DNA from: Prostheceraeus crozeri
Lineage: Eukaryota; Platyhelminthes; Polycladida; Euryleptidae
NCBI GenBank assembly: GCA_907163375.1
Contig: CAJQUW010007404.1
Coordinates: forward strand, 620,001 to 684,000
DNA: 64,000 nucleotides
Direction of reading: 5' to 3'
The notes beneath the pieces are model-generated. The model worked only from the letters and a program-made list of their open reading frames with translations, was not told the DNA's origin and did no database searches. This document shows positions 55,893 to 64,000 of the stretch, piece after piece; within the stretch, counting starts at the first letter, position 1; every line of letters starts with the position of its first letter. Made by a program: the position numbers and the translations under genes.

Positions 55893-57732
55893 TGCAACCT
55901 CGTCTTATTCTATATATAAGACAGGTATTCGATCCCCTCGAGTTCAAACCCGATGCGGTTCAACTATAAGGAAATCCGAAGACAAAATGGCGTTTCAAAT
56001 AATATATGTGTATTGAAACCTCAGTTCAACTACGACGAGACTTACAAGTAATAAGGAGAAGATACGGAAGAGGAAGGAAGGATAGCAGATCCGTGACGAC
56101 TAGCTGGTTTCTGAGCTTCACTTTAAATATCGAAATTTAGCTTTGGTCATCATTCTGTACTGGTCGTTGGTAACCACCGCCGCGTATTGACCATTGAAGA
56201 TCCCGCGGAACTGCTCTGCCCGTCAATGGACCGTCATGGGGATCAGGAATCAAAGCAGATTTAGATGCCGCGATAGTATCCGTGTGCATCTTCTCTTTCC
56301 GTCTCGCCATCTGATTCACAAGTCATTAATCAAAAGTGTTAACCTGATATCAAAGTTCAGGAGAGTGTAAATTCTCTCCGTTCGCCGATAATTACAAAAT
56401 ACACGATAGAGCAGAGGTCACATACGTTCGCCCTTTGTAGGATGACGTCCACGTCATCAGATTGACAGAAAGCATCATATGCACGAAGGATAATTAATTG
56501 TTCAGAGGTTGATACACATGAATGATAATGTTCTGCTGATAGAGAAGATGAAAAATTACAATCAAGAGAAGAGGTCTCGTAGTAGAAAAGCTGAGGCTAT
56601 AAAAATATGCGTGATAAAATAGTCAGGAACACATGTAATGATTCAGTATTTATAAGAACATGCACACAATGAACATTCATTTATATGAGGCTCAGGTGGA
56701 CAATGTTTTACAGATTACAGACAGAAAGAGAGAGGTATTGTACCAGTACACATCAAACAAACACCGAAGCAAACAATAGTCGTAAAGAAATGTTTCTATT
56801 TACATGTAGGCCTAGATGAAAATATGGTTCTCAACAACAAGGGAGATATAGATATGACACAATTTGATAGAAGATGATCAAAAGAATTCATGCAATAAGA
56901 CATTTTCATTACTGGACAACAACCTTGGAAGATTATCTAGTCACACAACAACATTACTACCTATTCATATAATAGCACACCCATACTCGACAACATTCTC
57001 ATGCGAACCTCTCTATTCACAAAATTATAAGTGAAAATTAAAAGAAATTACGGAGTTTGTCACCTCAGAGCTATGTGCAAGTAACAAGGATGAAATGCAT
57101 ATGAAAAGGTGCAATAACTGTCATCCTGAAGTAATCATGCAATCATGTTTCGAAGATACATTGCATTGTAAATTGGTTATAGAGAGTCAAGTAGTTCATC
57201 ACTAGTCACAAATACATGTAATGTATGTATAGACAAGAATCTGCATATACGTTTTAGAGTGTTATAATGTTCATTACTTTAGTCACAAATTTGTAAAGAT
57301 TGGAACATATACAGTGGTCTCCCAAAATTCAACACATATACAACTTCTTCAACAATCATTTCTGCTTTCTAAGGAGACTAACTTGGGACATCGCATATAG
57401 AGATATAATGCATAGTTTTGTAAGCAGGTAACTCCTATGTAGTTATTAATGCATAATGGATATTACCCTGCACATCGCACAAGTCCCACAATTGCTATTG
57501 ACTGTAGGTTAATTCAACTAGTGAACTTAATTAGTCATCTTTCACATGCAGTTGCTTCTTTTGTAGAGATAGTTTTTCAGTGATAAGAGAAAATGTAATT
57601 GAATTAATTTTCATTATTTATATATCCTGATGGTCAAGCAGTTATTATTAACAGATTGCAACTAGCTTGGTATAGTTTATTAGGATATATATATATATAT
57701 ATACATATTTTATGCTGAACGGTCGGCAGTTA
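55893..57732. other. Stretch downstream of the LTR element's integrase; LTR not delimited
   Basis: The 3' LTR of the Ty3-type element should lie here, but the other LTR is outside the window, so I cannot define it. An (AT)n tract is at 57685-57703. A 60-codon minus-strand frame (56319-56137) has no recognisable domain. Confidence 0.4.
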
Positions 57733-59250
57733 TTAATTAGGGTAAGTTACTTTTCTATTTCGGAGGGGGTATCGGTGATTTTCAACCGGTTGAATATTTT
57801 TCTCTGCCTTTCCTGTGACGTCAGTACAATCAGAAGGAACGACCCGCGTTCCGGACATGTCAACTTGTTGCGCAACTTTATTTTTTTCATCACTATCAAA
57901 TTCATCATTAAATTCATCATTTTCATCAATCTCATCAATGACCAACTCTTGGTCCTCTGTTCCTTCCTCGTTTCTGTCCATCTCAATGGCTGGCGGAAGT
58001 CCTGCTGCTTTATCCAGCTTCAATCGATTTATGTGAACCCACTGCGGCTTTGAAAGTGGCTCGCGCATTAGTACTATCTTACAATTTGTATCGGTAATCT
58101 GCAAAATCCTCATAGGGCCTTTCCAGCGGCACTGGAGTTTGGGAGATAACCCTTTTGTTCGGCTGGGGATATAAAGATATACTCTGTCCCCTACCGCTAA
58201 ATTTTCGGCGGAAAAAGTTACATTGCGGTCATAATATTTCTTTTGTTTTTGTTGGGCCTCCTTGATCGTGACACTTGTGACGTGCCAAACACTTTCGAAA
58301 CGCTTCGCGAGGTCATGTTTATTATCATCCACGTTTTGTGAAGAATCTGAAAATTCTCGTAGTACTAAGTCATCAGGCAAACGTGGGTCGCGGCCGTATA
58401 ATAAGAAAAATGGACTTTCTTTGATAGAACTATGAGCGGTGGATCTGTAGGCGAACAGAACGTACGGCAAAAATGTATCCCAATCTTTTTGGTTTCGACT
58501 TGTATAAAACGATAGCATTGTCAGTAAAGTTTTGTTAAAGTTTTCTACTAAGCCATCTGTCTGAGCGTGGTAGGCCGATGTGTACACCTTATCGGTATTT
58601 GTGAGTCTACAAACTTCTCGTAATAATTCAGAAGTAAAATTTCTACCTCGATCGGATAATAAGGATTCGATCGGGACAACCGTGCACAGTGATAATGTTT
58701 TCGACAAATAGCCTGGCAACGGTTGTTGCTTTCTGGTCGCGAACAGCGAAAGCTTCAGGCCATTTCGTGAAATAATCTGAAAAGACTACTATGTGTTTAT
58801 TCTGTTCAAAGTCACGGGTAGTGGACCAATAAGATCCACTCCTAGTCTAGACATCGGTCTTTTTACCGCAATGGAAACAGATTGGGCTACGACTAATTTT
58901 TGTTTAGGATTTTTCTTTGTTGCACAAGCCATATACGCTTGACACCAATCGGTCACATCCTTCTTTAATGTAGGCCAATAGTAAAATTTTGCAATGCTCG
59001 ATGTGGTTTCTTCTATTCCTAGGTGTCCTCCAAAGGCACCTTCATGCAATTCTATGAAAACTTTTCTGCGTATATCGTGAGGAAGGGCCAAAGCTAAGTC
59101 ATTTCCGAAAGTGTTCGTCAACTTGAAGTATAATAGACCTCTTACAATTCGAAATTTGTACCATTCTTCAGTGATAAATTTTGAGAATGGTCTTGGTAAA
59201 TTTTTCGGCATTGGCTCTCCGCGCAATGTCTGCATGAGGGCAGAATACAA
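57733..59250 (-). pseudogene. Integrase region of the LTR fossil
   Basis: The zinc-binding and linker part (EGAFGGHLGIEETTSSIAKF; YYWPTLKKDV) is followed by the start of the catalytic core (RLGVDLIGPLP) and the main core region with LLSDRGRNFTSEL and YHAQTDGLVENFNKTL. A C-terminal part contains RVYLYIPSRTKGLSPKLQCR and an acidic tail ending YPLRNRKVTYPN. This is a standard Ty3-type integrase. It is a broken fossil. Confidence 0.85.
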
Positions 59251-59450
59251 GGGATCCTGTTGCTATATAATTTGAAATAATGAGAAGTCATATTTCGATT
59301 TTATTTCACTCACCAAATTTATGTGTTCGGGTAGACGTGAGAGTGTATCGGCATTAGAGTGAACCCGTCCTGGTCTATAAACAATTTCAAAGTTGTATTG
59401 TTGTAAATAAAGTGACCACCTCATCAGACGTGAAGAAGGGTCTTTATGAT

Positions 59451-61086
59451 TCAGAAGATATTTGAGAGGTGCATGGTCGACGATACAATAGAATTTTTTC
59501 CCCAGAGATATTCGTGAAAATGTTTTACTCCAAATATTATAGCTGTAGCTTCTTTCTCGACGGTCGGATATGCCCTTTCTGGTTTTTGTAATATTCTGCT
59601 GGCATAAGCTATTGGGTGATCTCTGCCGTCTACATATTGACTAAGAACAACTCCTACTGCCGTGTCGCTGGCATCTGACTGGAGGTAAAATGGTTTATCG
59701 AAGTTCGGATATGTTAAAATTGGTCGTGTAACTAGAGCTTTCCGTAACTTTAAGAACGAGTCTTGCTGAGCCTGTTGCCAATAAAACTTTTTGTCCTTAT
59801 TGATAAGCTCAAATAGTGGTGCCGCTATTTTGGCGAAATTTTTGACAAAACGTCGGTAATAGCTGCACAAACCCAAAAATTGACGAACCTGTTTCGTATT
59901 TGCTGGCGTAGGATAACTTTCAATTTTTTCAATATTAGTTTTCGTAGGACGTAGTCCGTTGCCTGACATGACGTGACCTAGAAATTGAACCTCTGGCTTT
60001 ACGAAGTCGCATTTCGATAATTTGAGTTTCAGGCCAAATTCAGTCAGACGCTTTAGTATTCGCTCTAATTTTTTGCATGTGTTCTGTAAATGTCTCAGCG
60101 AAGATTATTATGTCATCTAAATATGTTATACAATCGACGTATTGTAGCCCAGCCAATACAAGTTCTAACGCCGAAATGAATGATGCCGGACTGTTACTCA
60201 AACCAAAAGGCATTCTGACGAATTCAAAGTTACCAAGATGGGTTGTAAATGCAGTTTTATGTCTGTCCTCTTCTGCTACATTTAATTGCCAGAATCCAGA
60301 AGCGAGATCTAATGTCGAAAAATACTTGGCTCTGTGTAGGCAATCTGTGATAGATTCTAATTGCGGAAGTGGTTGACATTGCGGATACGTGATCTTATTC
60401 AACTTTCTGTAATCGATGCAGAAACGTATAGACCCGTCGCCTTTTGAGACCAATACTACGGGTGAACTAAAGGGTGAATTAGATGGGCGAATTATATTAT
60501 AGTCAAGCATATTTAGTATATGGTTCCGAAGCTCTTCTTTCTGAACGTGAGGAATTCTATACGGCTTTTGGCGGATTGGCGGATGGTTTCCGATATCTAT
60601 CCAGTGGTGATATGCCGTAAGGTGTCCTAAATCTTATTCACCTTGAGAGAAAGCATTTTTATATTTATTTAATACTTGCTTCAGTTGTTCTAGCTCACCG
60701 CTTAAAAGTTGCGAGTGGTCGAATTTTACAGAATCTAGCCAATGTTTAGGAGGTGAATTTACTGTAGCAATTGATTCAGTCGATAGTCCGGCCTTTTGTA
60801 AAAGTGGTACTATAAAACCGAGAGTAGTATCTTTGTATATAGTAACTGGGAACGTCGCGCAATTAAACAGCATTAATGGAAGTTGACCATTGGAAACTTT
60901 ACCTACTATGTCAAACACTTTAAGAGGATAGTGATAAAATTTAGGTCCCGGTTCTAGGAGAGCAGTTTGGATCGGCAGAAGATTGAGAACTAATCCGTCC
61001 AAATATGAGATACTCCTAGGCGGAATTATAATGGTCTGAGTAGCAATAACCTTCCTTGAGGCGTTTGGTGCCTGTCCAATCCACAT
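59451..61086 (-). pseudogene. Reverse transcriptase and RNase H region of the LTR fossil
   Basis: Upstream linker (IIIPPRSISYLDGLVLNL), then RT with SSPVVLVSKGDGSIRFCIDY, FSTLDLASGFWQL, FVRMPFGLSNSPASF and the catalytic YLDDIIIF. A tether follows (RQFLGLCSYYRRFVKNF), then RNase H with FYLQSDASDTAVGVVLSQ and PIAYASRILQKPERAYPTVE. All are diagnostic for Ty3/gypsy. It is a broken fossil with several breaks in this region. Confidence 0.9.
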
Positions 61087-61155
61087 GGGTTTATTAGCAA
61101 TTGTTATTTTGTTGTTTGCGAAATCGATGTTTAGAGGACCCAGGTTTCTGCAAAT

Positions 61156-61903
61156 TAGTCCGGGAGCCAGCGTGAAGTTGTGCAGGGAACGAGGTAGTAC
61201 ATAAAACTTTCACATAGCATAGTACACCTCTAACCTACTGCAAAACTTCGCGTCTGCCGGATCAGATCATTTGCTTTTCAGAAATAGAGATGATAACAAA
61301 ATCCTATGTATTTCCAATGGTAAAATTGTGACATTTGAGGTGTTGACTCCATTTTTTCGAATTTTTGCTCATAAAAGTTACACAAATTGGTATTTTGTTG
61401 AACTGGTTATTATAGGAATCATCTACAGATCATGATCTTTCAAATGAGTTATCATTCAGTGACAGAGGATGATGTAAAGTGTACAAACAGACACTTTTCG
61501 TTGGTGTAACTGCAAATTTTAACATAGAAATTTCAGGAAAATTGTTGATATACTTTAACGAAAAGTGTCTGTTTGTACACTTTACATCATCCTCTGTCAC
61601 TGAATGATAACTCATTTGAAAGATCATGATCTGTAGATGATTCCTATAACAACCAGTTCAACAAAATACCAATTTGTGTAACTTTTATGAGCAAAAATTC
61701 GAAAAAATGGAGTCAACACCTTAAATGTCACAATTTTACCATTGGAAATACATAGGATTGTGTTGTCCTCTCTATTTCTGAAAAGCAAATGATCTGATCC
61801 GGCAGACGCGAAGTTTTACAGTAGGTTAGAGGTGTACTATGCTATGTGAAAGTTTTATGTACTACCTCGTTCCCTGCACAACTTCACGCTGGCTCCCGGA
61901 CTA
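61156..61903. mobile_element. Foldback MITE inserted in the LTR fossil
   Basis: Two 347 bp arms (61156-61502 and 61557-61903) are nearly identical mirror images with a 54 bp tip. The ends read TAGTCCGGGAGCCAGCG. The flanks allow either an AAT duplication (61153-61155 and 61904-61906; Harbinger-like or other 3 bp type) or a TA duplication with GTCCGGG ends (Tc1/mariner type). There is no coding capacity. It lies between the protease and RT regions and is younger than the LTR element. Confidence 0.8.
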
Positions 61904-62137
61904 AATGTCCACGCCTAACACGCAAGGAATTGTAGAATGCTCTAGAATTGAAGCTTTGTGTCTTAAGTTTACTGGGCCTATTCGGAAAGTGGCTAAGGTG
62001 TATCCGACTAATTTTATGTCTTTGCCATCTATTGCTTGAGCCGTGGTGTCTTCATAATGTATTTTCAATTCATTTTCGTATGCCCAACGATTATCAATTA
62101 GAGTAAGACTGCTGCCTGTGTCTACAAGTGCATCCAC
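61901..62137 (-). pseudogene. Protease region of the LTR fossil
   Basis: The motif DALVDTGSSLTLIDNRWAYE shows the aspartic protease active site DTGS. It follows the end of the envelope-like frame at once and overlaps it in another frame. The region is closed off on its 3' side by the foldback MITE. Fossil. Confidence 0.8.
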
Positions 62138-62147
62138 TTCTATATTG

Positions 62148-63815
62148 TTAATTTGTATTGGTATGGTAGTTCGAATAATGGTATTTAATTCCCCCTACGA
62201 CTGGGTTATTATGGGGTGCAGTTTGAAATCTATTGCCTCTTTCCTCCATAGCTTCGCCTAATGTATCAAGAGACAATTCTTCGGTCTCATTATTCGTGGT
62301 GGACTTATGAGTAATGTTAGCGGCTGATCTTTTCTCACGCCACGATCTCCAATGTTGAATGGCTGTAGTCCGTATTATGCGATATAGCTTCTTTCCTGGT
62401 AAACATCTGGTAATAATTTTCCATAATATCGAGTATGAGACATAGACACATATAGCAAAAATCCACACCTGTTTCCAATCGATTTTTAGTCCGATTAAGA
62501 ATGCGAATGTTGACTTTTCCATTATTTGATATACTATTTCTTTGGCCTCTGAATATATGGGATTAGTTTGTGACACTCCCATGTTATTAAGCATTTCATT
62601 GTGGACTGACACGGTTCTCATAAATTCTGACCAGTGGGTTTTTGATTGTATCTCTGACCAGTTGTATACTACTAATTGATAAAACGTAGTCTCTGGAGGT
62701 TTGGGAAGTTCAGAGAAATTAAAATGCAAGATTGACAAGGTTTTTGGTGTCTTCACTGTCTTGTTGGTACCGTCTGGATAATAATTAATGCAATTATTGC
62801 GTAAGCAGACTGGAATGAGTGATGTATCACTACAGGCTATTCTTGGTGACTGCTGATATATTATATTAGTTTTTGGATTCAAGTACCCAGAAAATTTTGA
62901 ATTGTGAACTTCGAATTGGAAAGGAATGTACCTAGTACATTTGTTATTCATAGGCAGTAATTTATAAGCATGAATGGCGGTGCACGGCCAAACCTGAAAA
63001 ATGTTACCTACTGATTTAGCATAAATATAATGATGCCGGAATAAGTTTCTCATTGCCAAAGTTGGGTTAGATGATAGACTGATCTTTAGTAAAGCTGCGG
63101 TGTTTCGGGTATTTTTGCATATTCTGTGTATGAGTGATCTAAAAACTCGTTTGGTATACGAGGTCAAAATTTTATGTGAAGCTTGTAGTTCTGCGGCTAA
63201 GAAATCTGATGTGACGAGGCCGGCTTGGTTGAGTGGATGATGTTGCTGAAATGTCTTTGATTGAGCATACCGCTTATGTCTATTTCCCATTCCTACTCTT
63301 ATTGGAAATTTATAGTTTGATATGAAATGCAATCGGGCCCTATCATTTGAAGAAAAATCAACGGCTATTCCTTGTTCTGAAGCCAGTAATGCCACACCTG
63401 TAGATTTACAATATGTCGCTGCTTTTGCGATGTTAGCGAATGACAACGTAAGCTGGTGGTCATCTGAGATCCACACTTTATCCCAAAAAGTACCAGAAAG
63501 TTCCTTCCAAAATACTTTGCTACATTGTTCTTTCTTATCTACGTTCCAAATAATATACGAGCCATCAGGTAATTGACAGTGGCCGTTGACATAGTTGCAT
63601 TTCTTTACTTCTCCAAAACTAGTTTCCATGAAATTGTCGTTATGGCGCTTAAATACTTTGATGGGAATGAGTAAGCAGTTGGTAGTCTGAAATTTGCGCC
63701 ATCGGCAGCAATTAGTGAAGGGGCCGGGATACCACCAAGTGTGAGCTTTATTTGTAGTAAAATGGTCAGTTTTTGCGATTAATTTACCATAAGTGCAGGA
63801 ATGATGACTAATCAT
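62148..63815 (-). pseudogene. Envelope-like glycoprotein frame of the LTR fossil
   Basis: A 555-codon frame rich in cysteine, aromatic residues and N-linked sites (NKT, NFS, NWS). The N-terminal part has WWYPGPFTNCCRWRKF and a C-x5-C pattern (CNYVNGHC) followed by PDGSYIIWNVDKKEQC. RHKRYAQS (about 63275-63250) could be a furin-type site. A hydrophobic segment VWIFAICVYVSYSILW (about 62470-62420) near the C-terminus is followed by a basic, cytoplasm-like tail. Similar coding continues upstream to the window end, so the frame shown is only part of the region. The C-G-x-C ... D-G-x-x-I-x-W pattern recalls class III-type viral glycoproteins such as those of chuviruses, but this is a weak resemblance. 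It stands where gag would be expected. Fossil. Confidence 0.6.
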
Positions 63816-64000
63816 TCACCCACACTCGAGTTTGGAGACTGGTAAGTACGTGGTGCTAGAATTCTTTAAGTTCTTATCGCCAAAGAAATATGTGAAAGTA
63901 TACGTTGTTTGTCTCAAGATCATACAATGATAGCCTTTTGTTTCATATTGTGCTATATCATCTTTATATATCTTAAATGAGATGCGCTGCTGTTTTCCTT

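Larger units (their letters stand above)
57733..64000 (-). mobile_element. Ty3-type LTR element fossil with an envelope-like frame 5' of pol
   Basis: A broken LTR retrotransposon of the Ty3/gypsy group that reads toward lower coordinates and runs off the window end. Parts in its own 5' to 3' order: envelope-like frame (64000-62148), protease (about 62137-61901), reverse transcriptase and RNase H (61086-59451), integrase (59250-57733). The part order RT-RNase H-integrase is that of Ty3/gypsy. The pol region has about five or more breaks and is also split by a foldback MITE (61156-61903). No LTR can be delimited. Motifs are still easy to read, so the copy is of moderate rather than great age. 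Confidence 0.85.

Noticed and set aside
56137-56319. A 60-codon frame near the expected LTR
   Set aside because: No domain, no context and no second LTR to compare with.
55893-57732. 3' LTR of the Ty3-type fossil
   Set aside because: Several purine-rich tracts could precede an LTR, but with the other LTR outside the window no boundary can be supported.
60077-60376. Plus-strand frame opposite the RT region
   Set aside because: Shadow of the RT coding sequence on the other strand.
63322-63576. Plus-strand frame opposite the envelope-like region
   Set aside because: Shadow frame with no domain of its own.
1-64000. CRISPR arrays or bacterial operons
   Set aside because: No regular spaced repeats. 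Intron-containing genes, SINEs and the element families point to an animal genome.

Overview
This is an AT-rich stretch of a metazoan nuclear genome in which I recognise no host gene. Everything I can name is a transposable element, a remnant of one, or a simple repeat. The mix (Penelope-like elements with hammerhead-type motifs, Tc1, piggyBac, several hAT-like elements, Crypton-type tyrosine recombinases, CR1/L2-like LINE pieces, tRNA-derived SINEs, a Ty3-type LTR element with an envelope-like frame) suggests an animal, probably an aquatic invertebrate. The species cannot be named from this window. Where I give target-site duplications (TSDs), I read them directly at both ends.

Region by region: 1-3.4 kb holds a THAP-like remnant (minus strand), a 1,384 bp foldback element with 450 bp arms and a 9 bp TSD (Mutator-like), and a 106 bp hairpin MITE. 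3.4-24.8 kb is mostly unrecognised DNA with two copies of a tRNA-derived SINE (6.6-6.9 and 9.6-9.8 kb), an inverted repeat split by an insertion (about 10 kb), a second SINE-like family (11.9, 12.2, 17.4 kb), a possible TIR element (14.2-15.0 kb), a foldback element (18 kb) and microsatellites. 24.8-26.5 kb is a Tc1 element with a broken transposase.

26.8-30.7 kb is a nearly perfect palindrome of two 5'-truncated Penelope-like elements placed head to head, bounded by a 13 bp direct repeat and with a hammerhead-like motif at each outer end. A hAT-like element follows (30.7-31.9 kb), itself hit by a 503 bp hAT MITE. At 33.8-40.1 kb there is a three-level nest. A CR1/L2-like LINE is split by a 5,588 bp element with CAGGGTTGGC termini and an 8 bp TSD. 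That element carries two tandem tyrosine-recombinase genes flanked by palindromes instead of a hAT transposase. This is the strongest candidate for an undescribed arrangement.

42.0-44.2 kb has a foldback element and two copies of a hAT-type MITE. 44.7-48.6 kb is a complete piggyBac element with TTAA ends and a two-exon transposase; its intron holds a hAT derivative. 48.7-49.6 kb has LINE scraps. 52.1-55.9 kb holds pieces of two more Penelope-like elements, one followed by a decayed hammerhead-like motif. From 57.7 kb to the window end is a broken Ty3-type LTR element on the minus strand, with an envelope-like frame on the 5' side of protease-RT-RNase H-integrase, and a 748 bp foldback MITE inserted in it.

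The genes do not form a host pathway. They are enzymes of independent mobile elements that have landed in one another, and the nesting gives a relative order of events.
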